Below the pieces are notes generated by a model. That model saw nothing but the letters and a program-made list of their open reading frames with translations, ran no database searches and was not told where the DNA came from. Positions 21,404 to 33,239 of a stretch of 64,000 nucleotides of DNA are shown here, piece after piece (within the stretch, counting starts at the first letter, position 1; every line of letters begins with the position of its first letter). A program made the translations under genes and the position numbers. This DNA is from Cladophialophora immunda (lineage: Eukaryota > Ascomycota > Eurotiomycetes > Chaetothyriales > Herpotrichiellaceae), in contig NW_015622545.1 of the NCBI RefSeq assembly GCF_000835495.1, positions 62,001-126,000 of the forward strand, given 5' to 3'.

Positions 21404-23454
21404 GTTTAAGAAAAGTCAGGTAGGGTTGAGGGGAGGGCAATTATTGATCCCTCCATTTCCTCTCTGTTTGGACAAGGATGAGCATGATCTCTGTATATTT
21501 CTACGTTGGGCTACGTAACGCCCTATTGAGAAGGATGACCTGGAATGAGGAACAACTCTAGGTTTCTGTATCATCCACTTCTTCCTTCCACCGAGTCGAG
21601 CAACTGGACAGTTCCCGCTCCACCCTTGTCGCGGATACTGCATGGTGGCAATATCAGCTCTGAAACGTGCGAGAAGGGTCTAGTACTCCATTCCACTTCC
21701 TGATGTCCCACGTACTTACGCACGTATACAACGGGCGTGTGTAGGGATTGCAAAAATGTGCTTGGTATTGGCAACAGCCTAATCTGGGTATCTTGCCGGA
21801 GAACCACTTCTATATCCCTATAAGAAGGGATAGAGAGCCTTGTACGATTACTCGCTGGCGTCTTGGCGTTAACTCCCTAAGAATCAAGGTCATATCGATA
21901 GACTTCATTTTCTGACCTTTAGAAAGTCATTGAGCCTTGCATCCTACATCCTAGAGCCTTCAATAAATCGAATATCTACTTGTGGAGAGTCGAAAACGTA
22001 CCCCAGTCATTAGTGTAAATATATCGGTGAGCACCGACATTGATCTGAGGCCGCAGACTTCGATAGCCGGTCGACAAGACAAAGTGCTTGCGATACCGTT
22101 GAACGCTTCCTGGAGCTTTCAGTACTCGATCTTGCCCGATGCGCTTGCGCCCACCTCACTGTCTTTGCAGATCGCAATTGAATAGAATTCAGAGAGAACC
22201 ACCGTGAACATAATTCCCACGAATCTGTCGAACCAGATTAGTTCTGAGGTCCCCTGTTTGAGCGACGAGTCGCACCCGTACATCAACGACAACGGAGCCT
22301 TTCTTGAGTTTCCTGCGCGCATGGGCTGGGGCAAGCACAAAGAACTCTACGCTGTCAATAACGGCCACACTGTGCCAGATGAAGGAAAGAGCCCACGGCG
22401 CGCCGCAGCCTTGTCTCAGGTTATCACGGGTATCCCAGTAGACACGACAGATTCCATCTCTCTCAACGAACAGGGCAAGCAGATCATTACTCTGCGACGA
22501 CTACCGGAGGTAATAGGGCGTTGGCACGGTGTTATCATCAATTCGCCTAGGTGTGGAGATCGTGCTAGATACGCACACTTCCTCGAGTCTCGGCTCCGAG
22601 TTGGCTCTAGACATTGTTGACTGGCAATACAATAATTCATGTCTGCCAAGTTCAATGAACTTCCCTGGCCCGATGATTGCGAATTTGACCAGGAGAGATG
22701 ATTGATTATCAGTGTGTTTGCTCCCTTTGACAATATCCTGGACTTCTTCAAAGGGTTCATCAGTCTAGATACCAATTGCCAGTTTCGCTCCCGTGAATCT
22801 GTCGTAAATTGTCTTTCGTCCGGCCAACATGGTCTCTGTTGATGAGAGGGTGAATGTGCACCCAGGTCACAGGGGTGCCTCCCAAATCAAGGCAACGCAA
22901 GGAGATGTGAATCTGTACTTGAGGAAATTGTTCGTATTCATTCCTGCATGAGAAACGCACATTATTAGACACATATTCTAGTTGTCTCTTGATGCTCGTC
23001 TTGTCGTGCAGTTTGACTGCACAGCTTCGTTAATGCATCCGGCAGAGGTACTCTCCCAGAACGCCAAAGTGTGATACGTATGCCGAGTCCCCTTGATTTT
23101 GGGAGTCTGCTGTGTTCACGTTTGTTCACGTCTGTTGTAATTCGGCACCATTGTGCAGGACAAAAGGTCAAATCGGGAAGGGTGAGAATATGGTTAGTCC
23201 GTTGCGTCCAACTTAAGCTTAATTTGTAGGTTAGGAATGGTTGGCCTCGGATATAATCTCCTGTCACGCCACAGGTGACACTATGTCCGGACACGAAGGG
23301 CGCCTTTCCTGTTGCGAATTAGCGTGCTTCGCGCCTATATAACCTTGCGATGTTTTGTGCTCCAGGCGCTCCATCCATCTTCATCTTTCTCCTCACCCAC
23401 GACAGATTCACCTTTTTTACGATCTTGGTTCCGGAACACTCTAAGTGTCACACC
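21404..23454. other. Intergenic region of about 2 kb with weak open frames
   Basis: Two adjacent plus-strand frames (about 21982-22185 and 22204-22620) and shorter ones on the other strand are present. None begins at a good ATG, none shows a family, and no convincing splice joins them. The last ~120 bases are the promoter of the protease gene. Confidence 0.4.
23336..23342 (+). promoter_or_regulatory. TATA box of trypsin-like gene
   Basis: TATATAA lies 119 bases upstream of the ATG at 23455 and is followed by a CT-rich leader, the usual layout of a fungal core promoter. Confidence 0.5.
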
Positions 23455-24957
23455 ATGGACGGGTCTCCCGTGCAGGGCTTGGGCGATCGGCCAATCAAAC
23501 GCGAGCCCCCCAGCGACACGAACTCCTCAGGCAGCGGTACTGTCACTCGATCTCTGCTTTTTTGTGAAGTGTCTAACAGAAGTTTTCATGCTTTAAATAG
23601 GGTATTTATATAGGAGATCCCTTCCTGTTGATCTCCCAACATCTCCCACAGGCCTCGCCATCCTTCAATCAGCCTACCAACATACGAGAACTCAGGAAAA
23701 CTTGGCTCCGTCGCGTTCCCTCCCGCCAATCGAAATCATGGATTTTGGAGGCCCAACGTATGATCCGACGTCACACAGCTGGCTGAGGTCATACATGGTT
23801 CTCGACGACGGGTCCATCGTTGGAACCAAGAAAGAAAACGCCATCTTTGCACTTGGAGATTACAAACACGACGGGGGAAGACAGGTATGCGTTCTCCTAA
23901 CTGCTCAGCGCCCCACTAAATGGTTCAGGTTCTCAAAGCACTGGGGACCATCACTCCAGCAGCTGGGAAGATTTACATCACCATCTGTCGTTGCCGACAC
24001 CCAAGCCGCAGAGCTCCACCTTCTCACAACGACGTTCTGCTTTCCCACGACAATGATTGTCACGATGGGGTGGAATGTTCGGGCTTCTGGCTAGAAGGCT
24101 ACAAATTCGTCACAGCGGCTCACTTTCTTAATCTCAACAAATCCTTGAGCCCAGAAGAGAAGAAAGATACGATAGACTTCCTCAAATACATTTCGCCGGC
24201 ACCACAGCTTCCCTCTCCTAGCGCAATGAGGGCCCGCGTTTCATGCGAATTGCACTCTGACGACAAACACGACTACGAGACTATGCGGATCTCCGAGCAC
24301 GAACCGGCAATCTATGATGTTCGGCTCGTGGAATTAGATGAATTCGCCGACATAGCCATCTTCAAACCAGCATTGCATGAAACAAGACGACCAAAAACAT
24401 GGATCAAGAACAGCCAACTCAGCTCTGCAGCCGCTGACAATCCGAGCACGATCGATTGCAAAGTCTTTGATAAGAGCTTCTCCGCCTATTACTCATGTGG
24501 GGACTCGAGAGTCGATGACATGAATGATTTGTTGCGGCTTCAGAGGGCAAAGCAAGAGAACTGTGTCACGAAGTTTGAGATGATGGTCAAAGAACGGTTG
24601 CGTGTAGGCCAAGAGGCTGACGACGACTGCAACAAAATTCAACCACCAATCTTCGAAGAAGTCTTTCATCCCAATATCCGATCTATTGCTTTTGGGCATC
24701 TCGCAGGGCTTGGTGGTTGGAATGCTCCGGATCAGCATGCTGCCACCGTTTTGCGGTACCACAACATCCCTGGATTCGCAGGATGTTCCGGCGGTATGGT
24801 GGGCTATTTGGAAATTCGTCAAAATCCTACTCCCGAAGGCCTAGTGCTTCCGGAGGTAGTGGTGAGAATCGTGGGTATCTTCAAAGGCGAGAAAGGCAGC
24901 GCCAATACCTTGGTCGCGTTTACTCAGAGAGGCGTCTATGGTATCATCAAATGCTGA
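23455..24957 (+). CDS. Trypsin-fold serine protease-like protein, 3 exons
   Basis: Exons 23455-23536, 23652-23884 and 23929-24957 join to 447 residues. The C-terminal two thirds reads as a chymotrypsin-fold peptidase: His170 in VTAAHF, Asp246 in DIAIF, and Ser392 in GCSGG. Order and spacing fit a catalytic triad. The residue before Ser is Cys instead of the usual Asp (GDSGG). There is no signal peptide. The N terminus carries a short basic/Pro stretch (RPIKREPPS), so the protein is probably intracellular. Between His and Asp there is an ELHSDDKHDYETMR region of unknown role. I do not recognise a named family. A further intron in the IYITICRCRHPS part is possible. Confidence 0.65.
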
Positions 24958-25506
24958 ATTGGATAATGCTTGCCAACCCTGCAGAGCAAGCGCCCCCGGA
25001 TTCCTTGTTTTCGTTCTCGAAAGAAAAAAAAAGACGGTGACAAAGATATCTGAGAAGCATGGTTTCAGCCACCCGCCACAAAGTCACTCAACGGAGAATT
25101 GATTCAGCTTGAGCGCAGCAGGGCCCAGTCTGATCAGGAGTGAGAAAGATCGGTGGCATTGAACAAAAGACAAAAGACATAAGGCAGACTGTATGGATAT
25201 TAGGTCGAAGAAGCAACCAGCGGAGGGACACTTGGTTGGGCTGAGATCGGACGCGCGCGTGGCATTTCTAGAGGGACTCTGAGTTGTACTGGAGGCGCCA
25301 CGCCGGCGAGGGACGGGTCCAGGCAGGAGTTGTACCGGGGTTGCGGACCACTGATCGGAGTATGCATGCCAACCACGGGCTCTTGAAACGAGGCCCCCTT
25401 TTCGCGACACAGATAGACAGTGCCGGTGCTTTTACATCCTCGAGGGATGCCAGCCAGAAAGAGAAATTTCGATAGAAAAAAATATTGCTGATGCTCTGAA
25501 TCATTT

Positions 25507-25533
25507 CGTGTGTGTGTGTGTGTGTACACACAC
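25507..25533 (+). repeat. GT/AC microsatellite with palindromic end
   Basis: A run of GT repeats passes directly into ACACAC, so the two halves can pair as a hairpin. Confidence 0.75.
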
Positions 25534-25638
25534 TGTGCAACGCGCTCGACTCGAGTGGAAGTGACGCATCTCACGCAGTCCGTCTACAATGGGCCATGGC
25601 TTGAGAACACATCCTTGATCACGGCGCATCGGCTCTTG

Positions 25639-25656
25639 CCCCCCCCCCCCCCCCCC
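25639..25656 (+). repeat. C18 homopolymer
   Basis: About 18 consecutive C followed by a T run and CAG. It lies just beyond the 3' end of the secreted-protein remnant. Confidence 0.85.
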
Positions 25657-25679
25657 TTTTTCCAGGGCCCCGGTTTAGT

Positions 25680-26027
25680 TCAGTTGGACTTAATCCGTCG
25701 GCGCGGCGCCGGGACAGACACCAGCATGCCCCTGGCGTGGGACGAGCTCTCTTCCTCGACCAGCTCGATGCCGACGGCCATGTAGAGCGTGCAGAAGCGG
25801 GCGTCGAAGTCGAAGGCACTGCATTGGCCGTCCTGGTCGCACGTCGCGACGTTGCTTGCGCCGCTCACCCCCAGGACGGGGGTACCCAGTATGAATGTGT
25901 TGCACAGGATGTCGTACGTGCAGCCGCTTTCCGGAGCCACGGTAGGGCCTGCTGTTGGGCAGGCATCAGTAGTGGTGGTGGTGGTGGTGGTTGTAGAACT
26001 TTCAGCCTCTTTGCTGGCTTGCCGTTA
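25680..26027 (-). pseudogene. Remnant of a secreted Thr-rich, Cys-rich protein
   Basis: A minus-strand frame of about 115 codons has no ATG in a suitable place and begins after a stop. It opens with a Ser/Thr linker (ESSTTTTTTTTDACP) typical of extracellular fungal proteins. It continues with a Cys-rich block (GCTYDILC, VATCDQDGQC, ARFCTLYM) loosely like an apple/PAN-type domain. It then runs into a basic tail and a stop. No signal peptide or upstream exon is evident. I read it as the C-terminal exon of a broken gene. An intact gene with an unseen upstream exon is the alternative. Confidence 0.4.
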
Positions 26028-26737
26028 AACTGGGCAGAAATTGCCCTTCTTGGCCGGACTATTCAATGCGTAGGCTAATTTGGGCTAAACCGCCCTGAAG
26101 AGAAGGGAGAAAATGGGGTCAAGCGAGATTGCAAGCGTGGTCTATCTAGCGGGAAGACATATTCGTAAGGGGCGGGGAGCTGAAGGTTTGAGCTTATCCT
26201 GAAGACAAATTGCCTGGCGTTGGAAGCTGATCGATGGGCAGGATACTCGCTATATATCCCAGAAGTGCGCAAAATGTAGTTTGTGGAGATAGGCCGCACA
26301 CTCGCCGGGGATGGCTGGTGAGAGCTACAGCAACGTGTTGTGAACCTCTTATTCTATATTTCGAAATGCCCAAGGCTTCACTGTTCCTCGGATTAGAATT
26401 AAGCATAGTCTTTGCCAATGAAGCTTATTTTGTTCATACTTTGTGGGCATAATGTGCGTTGCATCGAAAGGCTGCTGTGTCATGGTGGAGAGAAAGAATA
26501 TACCGTTGTAAGTAGAACGCTTTGTCTTCACCCCCCATGTTTCTGACCTCCATCCCGCGGGCTATCATATGGTTCTCCGAAATACATAATGGTGGTTCGC
26601 CGAGTGTTCAGGGTTTGGGCTGAATCCCTTGTAGAAGCGTGATTTGACCATATGACATACTGGAATGATGGCATCTCTGAACCAGGTCGGTCAAGCTTCC
26701 ACACAGGCACGAGTAGCGGCCAAATTGACGACCGAAC
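26028..26737. other. Intergenic region between remnant and beta-helix gene
   Basis: About 700 bases with short overlapping frames and no recognisable gene. It lies at the 3' side of the beta-helix gene. Confidence 0.45.
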
Positions 26738-28599
26738 TCAAGTAGCCGATTTTGCATTCAAGTTTCGTCCATTATCGTACACGCGATCACCAGTGCCGTT
26801 AATGATGTGGTTAATTGCGCTGAACGGCTTCCCATTAAGCCACTGCGTAGTCAAGTGGTTGAGTTGAATGCCCGTTCCTGTCGGTGTCTCGATGGCGTTA
26901 TCGAGCTCGACCTGGTTGTCGAAATTGCAGTAGATCCCAAGACCCTTGGCAGTGTGGGAGCTGACTTGATCACCTACTTTGTACGATGCATAGCCCTTGC
27001 TTCCTGTCGGCTGTTGCCACGAGGCCTGGTCAGGGGGATCATACGGGATCTCCGACTGGTACATATAAACTTGTCCACCATTGCCGTTCCATGCGGTCTG
27101 GACCTTTTGAAAGTGCTCGACGAACAAGCCGTAGGCGACCACGTTCTGGCCCTGAACCGTCAGCCCGTTGTCGGCCGGATTGACGGTCCAGCCAACAGCT
27201 CCAGGGTTGCCGTGGTCTGCACGCCAGATCCAGATGTTGTCAAGGATTACGTTGTTGGAGTTAATGGTGATACAGTTAAGTGTAGAGCCTGCTGCTGCGC
27301 CTCCAACGCGGCAAGAGAGATCGAACAGAGCCGTGGGATTTGCGCTGTGGTCACTTGTACTGCTGGCACCTCCAATTACCAGAAGTTGGGGGGATCGAGC
27401 CGGACCTGCATCAAAGATGATCCCACTGATTGAGACGCCGTCCACGTCGTCGATAACCATGGCCGGCGTGCCGTTGTCGGGGACCAATGTAGCCATTCCG
27501 AGACCCAAGATCACGGTGCTGGAGTATTTGACCTCCAAGCTTCTGGAGAGGTGATAGACACCTGGCGTAAGAATCAAGTGGTAGCCCTGGCGGAGGGCAT
27601 CATTGATAGAATCGGCAGTGTCAGTAGCTGCTTTGGCGATGTAGAATTGACTGATTGGTAGCGTTGTGGCAGAGTCCAGGGGATTGGTCCAGCTTGTACC
27701 CTGGCTGTCCCTCTTTAAGTTGGGAACTTGTACCGCGTAGTCGTTTTCGAAGGTAAGATAGGGTTTCTCGCGGATGACAGGGGTCTTTTCTACCACGGTG
27801 AATGGTTGATCGGGCCATGATCCCGACGGAGGTTGGTCATCGCCAACGAAGACCATGTTCCAGACACCCCCATTCCAACTAAATGTGCACAATCTCATAT
27901 TAGTTATTCTTCATGGGATTTGGCTTCCGAAAGAGATTATCCTCATTGTCCCTGAAGACTTTGCCCAGATAATCCGTCTTATCTCCGCACCAGGTGTTCG
28001 AAGGTGTTAAACATCAGCAGAGGTAATGGGAAGACTTACTTTGTGAGAGTCGTGTTGCGGGTCAAGAATTGCTGCTGGGAACCGGAAATGATCTGCCTGT
28101 CAATAAGTGAGTCTGCTATGAAGCCGCCGCTGGAAAAGTTCGATGGATAGCGCCAGTCAAAGAGAAAAAGCTGGCCGTGGACAATGTGCACACGGCGCAG
28201 GAAGGTGGCCTGAGAGACAGCCCAGCCGCTGATATCCCCATTGGTAGTGGGCACGATGGAGAGATTCTCGACGCCACGCCAGAAACTGTTGAGAGCCAGG
28301 CCTTGGGTGCTGGTCGCCAGCGACTGCACAGCACCGGTGATGGTCACATCGTTTGGCGAATGGCCCAGCCCGTGAACAGTCATATAGTAGCCCACGTCCA
28401 CACTCAGATTGTAGGATCCTGGCTTGAAGAGATATGCATGGCGTCCCGTACCAAATTGGTTCGTGTCTTGACTCTGGAATATGGGTGCTATGGTCGAGGT
28501 GATGTCCGCCATTGGCATGGACGGATCGAAGATGTGCACATTGGGCCCAAAGTCGGCGGGTTTGGGATTTGTTGGAGTTGGACGGGATGCTGGAGCCAT
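26738..28599 (-). CDS. Right-handed beta-helix carbohydrate-active-like protein, 2 exons
   Basis: Exons 28599-28040 and 27878-26738 join across a 160-base GT-AG intron to 566 residues. The sequence matches the type often labelled 'coagulation factor 5/8 type domain protein' or GH55-like. It starts PADFGPNVHIFDPSM and has FKPGSYN, a YYMTVHGLG block, GSQQQFLTRN, GGVWNMVFVGD, REKPYL, and LGLGMATLVPDNGTPAMVIDD. Repeated short strands with Asn/Gly turns (INSNNVILDNIWIWRADHG) indicate a two-part parallel beta-helix acting on polysaccharide. Members usually have a signal peptide. This one begins MAPASRPTPTN without one, so export is doubtful or a short upstream exon is missed. The ATG is the first Met of the open frame. 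Confidence 0.75.
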
Positions 28600-29398
28600 T
28601 TTGCTCTGTAATTCGAATCTGCTCTCAGGAGAGTTGAGTGGCAGGATGTGCTATATGCTTAGTAAGGGCAAAGTGGTTCTTTTTCTTTGTCTTTGAACGT
28701 AGGTTAGGCCACAGGATGGTTGATTCAGTAGCGCCAGAGAGATTTTAATATTCAACAAGGACCTACCACGAGGTGTGTTTCACTGTTACATTGATGCACC
28801 ACCGCCTCAGCCGCAATTTGCGTTTGCTTGATTCAGGTAACGCATGACATGCAGAAAGAGATGGTGAGAGCAAATAGGCTGCTTCATCCGGAGCTAGATG
28901 CAGAGACAAGGCATTTGGATGTCTGCAGCAGGTCGTGACCCGTGGACACAGGGGTCTTCTCAACTGAATGACGACGATTGGCTTTGCGAGCTCCTCATCT
29001 AGAGGCTTTGTAACCGGTGAAGAGAGTTTGTCTAGCTGTAGCTAGCCGAATAGGGCACGGAAGCGAGAAGCGTCGTATGTCGGACAAGTTGGTGTTCTAC
29101 GATGATCATGCGGACAGCGTAGCTGAAGCAACACGAGGTGCGAGGAGTTGAAGCTGAGAAAAGGGGCACACCACGAGGTAAAGTTATGGTCTTGGCACAT
29201 CACGTGACTGCATTGTCGGCAAACATTCCATCTACGGCAGCAAGGAAGAGCCTCATATCGGATATCGTCAGCCTCGTTCAGCCTTACCAGCCTGAACGTT
29301 GTCTATACCTGTTTGCCAAAACCTTGGATTCCTGGAGTGTCGGTGCCTTGATTAGCAAGAAGCGAGAGCCAACAACATACACTGCTTGTTCCACTACC
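28600..29398. promoter_or_regulatory. Divergent promoter, beta-helix gene / HET gene
   Basis: About 800 bases lie between two start codons pointing outward. The HET frame stays open back to 29138 without an ATG of family character, so that part is probably leader sequence. Confidence 0.4.
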
Positions 29399-31804
29399 AT
29401 GGATCATCTTCCATCCCCCGATAGACCATGCTATACTATTCAGGTACCATACACTTGCAAGGAGATATATGATGGGTTGGGATTTGAGAAGTATCCGCGT
29501 CGACAGGGCTGGGATATTCTGAAGCTCCTTGACGCGGACCTTGGAACGCACTCAGTGGATGAACTGGGCCCGTTCATTCAGACTTGGCTCTACTTCGGGG
29601 TCCTCGCTGACGTCTTGGCCGTTATTGACTTGCAATTTGATCAGAGCGAATATGTTGTTCGGCTCCCATCCGGAGAAAAGGTCGTGACTTCTCTTCCGCT
29701 GCTTGAACACCTTTCAGCGTGGCAAAAGGCGGCAGAGTCCCTTACATCTGATGAGCGCAGAGCGCAAGGCAAACGTGTCAGGCAGGTGCTGGAGAAAGCG
29801 TCTCTATACACTAACAGCATCTTGACAAGAGCGCCCCAGCCGCATTTGACTGGAATATCAGAGGAAATTACACTATCCATTCTGGTCTTGGGGTCTACTC
29901 TCTTTCGTGCCGCATCCAAGATCTGTTTGAAAGGCCTAGGGGCTCACTACGCCAACAATATACTGGATACCGAGGAGTTTCCAGAGGCGAGGGAAGATGA
30001 AGAAGACATAAGTACTTGGGCTGAACCGTAAGTTCTTCTTGCACTCAAAACCCAGGACAGGATGAACAGTGTATGTCTCCATAAGAGACAGGTTCTCAGT
30101 TGAGGTTTCTATCTGCCGTCGGCGGAGCACTGCAAGAAAGACTCTAACCAATTTCCCAGATATTGGGGCTTCAGTAGCCTATCAACAGCTCGATTGATGG
30201 AACAAGGCTGGTGCATCAGGGATATCACAATGCTTCAAGACTTGTTCTCAGCTGAATCAATTCACTACATCACATCACTGGGAATTATAAAGGCAGCTGA
30301 TCACTCGAAATGCACCAGCTTCAGGTGCGTAGGCAATTACGTTGACCCTGAAGCCTATCAAACGCAGCACACGGAAGCTAGATGCGATTGTGAACTCATT
30401 GGATCAAACCAAGATCAAGTCGTCTCGATTCTGGAGAGTGGCGGGATACCGGTCGTCGGCTTCTCGTTAGCCGGGATTAACAGGGGTGAACCGCTATCTA
30501 TCGTCACGTCTTCCAGTTCTACGCCATACATCGCGATGTCTCATGTCTGGTCGCACGGTCTTGGAAACGTCCGAGTGAACGCCATCCGGAAATGTCAAAT
30601 GGTACGGCTATGGGGATATTTCCAAAATCTCCACAAGAAGGAGCCTCATTCAGCTGAGTCGCAGAGGTTCTTCTGGCTGGACACCCTTTGCGTTCCGCTG
30701 GCCAACGATGAGGCAAGAAAGGCAGCCATAGCCAGACTGACCGAAACCTACCGCGAGGCCGAGATCGTTCTCGTCCTTGACCAGGATCTTCAACGCTGCC
30801 CGGTCCCGACTACCACGGAGGAGATCAGAATGAGGCTGGGCTGCTCAGATTGGATGCGCCGGCTCTGGACGCTGAAGGAGGGCGTGCTTGCGCGGAACCT
30901 CCATCTCCAATTCCTCGACGGAGTGGTCGACCTGGCCAAGGAACGCGAACGGCACGAAGGGAAAGTGTCGATATCTGACAACATCGGAGCAGATTCCCGA
31001 CAGCTCTACTATGACATCGAGATACTCAACATTGCGATTGAAGGCTCAGACTTTGAAGTCACAAAGTTGATGCACATATCCAACGCTCTTCGCTATCGAT
31101 CCACCAGCAGAGCAGGCGATGAGGCGATCTGCATCGCGACGTTTCTGGGATTTTACACCGACAAGGTCTACGACTTGCCTCCAGACCGGAGGATGCCGTA
31201 TCTCCTCTCACACATACCACAGGTGCCGCGCCACATCATGTTCATGGCAGGTAGGAAACTGCGAGACGACGGATACCGGTGGGCGCCTGCCAGCTTCTTG
31301 GACCGGAACACGTCGACAGATACGTACGCCCTCGCCGCTGGGTCTTCCGTGCCTTGCACCCCTGCGGGCTTGCGCGTCGAGTTTCCCGGCTTCACCATAA
31401 AACACAGCAGCGAGCGTTTGGAAAGCGTCTTCTACATGGCCGACCGGGCGGAGAGTGCATGGTACAAGTTCGAATCCGCACGGCACGTGTACCCTGAGTG
31501 CGATGACGAGCCAGACTGGGAGACCTTGTCGGCTTTGCCTGCCCTGGCGATAGTGACACCGCGGACACTGGCCGACGCCGACTCGGGCACCACACTCGTC
31601 TGCGCTCTAGTCTCCGAGGCGCGCCGAGACGGGGCGACCATTCGAGCACGGTTCGAAGCTCGAGCGTTTGTCTCGAAAATGGTACAGAAAACGATCGCGT
31701 TTACAGAACTGTCCACTCTCCTCGAAGACCCTGACGCAGCCACCCGTGGAAAGATAGCGATCTGTGAAAGACTGTCTGCGGATCAAAGCTGGCGCATATA
31801 TTGA
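29399..31804 (+). CDS. HET-domain (heterokaryon incompatibility) protein, 2 exons
   Basis: HET proteins trigger cell death on recognition of non-self in fused hyphae. Exons 29399-30027 and 30160-31804 join in phase to 757 residues. The ATG at 29399 gives the standard start MDHLPSPDRP followed by VPYTCKEIYDGLGFEKYPRRQGW, seen in many members. The HET domain follows in the second exon: YIAMSHVW, then RFFWLDTLCVP, AIARLTETYREAEIVLVLD, and WMRRLWTLKEG. The C-terminal third has no motif I can name and may be a regulatory part. No NACHT, WD40 or ankyrin repeats are seen. The gene is tail-to-tail with a membrane-protein gene, only 220 bases apart. Confidence 0.88.
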
Positions 31805-32024
31805 GTGGCGAGAGCCACTGCAGAGACCTAAACGTAATTTCATCACAGTATATGAGAAGGTCGCCGTGGTGCTGCTCATCACTGAATGGGTTCAAAGAGG
31901 GGTTTGGCGCAAAATCTGGTCCTCCAGTCTGAGGGCTAGCATCTACCGCAGTATCATATTCAAATGGACAGGTGGAGAAAAGACACCATGCCAGAAGATT
32001 TTTGGCTAATGAGACCGGGTGTAC

Positions 32025-33239
32025 TCAGTCCGAGCGCCCGTCCTGGTCCCATTGCAGTAGAATGCGCCTCAGACGGATGTTGTTTTGGCGGTGTAACTCT
32101 TCGGCCCGAAGGATTTCTTCGCGTCTCACGCTGTATCTTGTACGGACGGCGGAGTACAGGCTGAAGCCGAGTACAGTGCCACCGCCAAGCATGGCGACGA
32201 CCTGATCTAGATCGCCCCAGCCTGATGGTGTCTGGGGAAAGAAGTATGAAGCAACTGTGGCACGATTCGTGCTTGGACGGGGTGGTTGCTCGGTCGTCTC
32301 GCTCTGGATGCTGTGGAAAAAGAACAGGTCGATTGAGGAGAGGCTGGATATCAAAGTCATAGGCAGGTAGATACAGGTCAATGCGCTGACCATGCGCATG
32401 CTCCTGCTTTGTTGTATATCAGACCGCGCGATCCCAAGCGTCTGGTCCAGCCGGCGGCGCTCCGCTCGCTGTTCGCGCTGTCGAAGGTAGTCCCGACGTA
32501 AATATGCTTCAAGGTTTCTCCCACGCTCCCGGAGCTCCTCGATTTCATTCCGCACGAGTTCTGCACTTGGACCAGGCTCCACGTCTGGAAGAGCTATTCC
32601 GGTCTCATGTGGTTCCACCGCCGTGACGGCAGCTCTGCGGCCTCTCGCCGTTCGCTCGTAGTTCCAAAAGATATAAACCAACAAAACGGTCGCGAAGATC
32701 AGGATAGACAGCATTAAAATCAGGGAATAGATCAGGATCTTGGAGTCGGCAAGAAACGGCCTGGAAAGTAACCTGCCGATTTCTCCCCTTGTAAAGCCGG
32801 AGAAATAAGCAAAGCATTCGGCCGCAAAGCATAGAAGACCTGCGATTGCGACAGCCACGGCTCGTCTGAGGGTGATATTAATGACAGCAACAAAGAACAT
32901 CACCGTACTCAGAATCATGAAGACGTCGGTAACGATGAAAGGCGCCTCGATGGCCTGCGCGGTCTGCGATGGATCTGTCACCACCACCGCCGCCGTCGCA
33001 GAGTTTGCCCGGTCACCAACGGATTGGTATATCTGCGAGATGAGATGGGCAACAGCGACGACAGGCAAGGTAAGCCCGATGATCAAGTCGGCGTTATTGG
33101 CATCCTGATGTCTCCGACGTGGATGCAAGGTCCATGATACCAGACAGGTCGCGAGCGTCAGGTACCAGCCCAGAATTGTGCCTGGTCCATAGAGCATGTT
33201 CACCTTGCTCAATTCTTTCCCCCAGCTGTCTTGATTCAT
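32025..33239 (-). CDS. Multi-pass membrane protein with CorA-like C-terminal motif
   Basis: This is a single exon. The frame is open from 33590, but the Met at 33239 (MNQDSWGKEL) gives 404 residues and places a hydrophobic segment properly after it. About five helices occupy the first half (TILGWYLTLATCLVSW; LIIGLTLPVVAVAHLI; VFMILSTVMFFVAVI; VAIAGLLCFAAECFAYF; LIYSLILMLSILIFATVLLVYIF). A charged coiled-coil-like stretch follows (ELVRNEIEELRERGRNLEAYL). The next helix, MVSALTCIYLPMTLISSLSS, resembles the last part of fungal CorA-like proteins (TxIYLPxTLV), and one more helix ends the protein. The full combination is not one I can name. The role is unknown, and tail-to-tail placement with the HET gene may matter. 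Confidence 0.6.
   Translation of the reverse strand: MNQDSWGKELSKVNMLYGPGTILGWYLTLATCLVSWTLHPRRRHQDANNADLIIGLTLPVVAVAHLISQIYQSVGDRANSATAAVVVTDPSQTAQAIEAPFIVTDVFMILSTVMFFVAVINITLRRAVAVAIAGLLCFAAECFAYFSGFTRGEIGRLLSRPFLADSKILIYSLILMLSILIFATVLLVYIFWNYERTARGRRAAVTAVEPHETGIALPDVEPGPSAELVRNEIEELRERGRNLEAYLRRDYLRQREQRAERRRLDQTLGIARSDIQQSRSMRMVSALTCIYLPMTLISSLSSIDLFFFHSIQSETTEQPPRPSTNRATVASYFFPQTPSGWGDLDQVVAMLGGGTVLGFSLYSAVRTRYSVRREEILRAEELHRQNNIRLRRILLQWDQDGRSD

Larger units (their letters stand above)
24958..25679. other. Intergenic region with simple repeats
   Basis: This stretch holds a GT dinucleotide run, an ~18-base C run and no gene-like frame. It separates the protease gene from a remnant of a secreted protein. 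Confidence 0.5.

Noticed and set aside
21982..22620. Two plus-strand frames as a gene
   Set aside because: They lack a good ATG, a family match or a convincing splice between them, so they are kept only as a note in the intergenic entry.
29138..29398. Longer N terminus for the HET protein
   Set aside because: There is no ATG at the start of the frame, and the later MDHLPSP start is the family standard.
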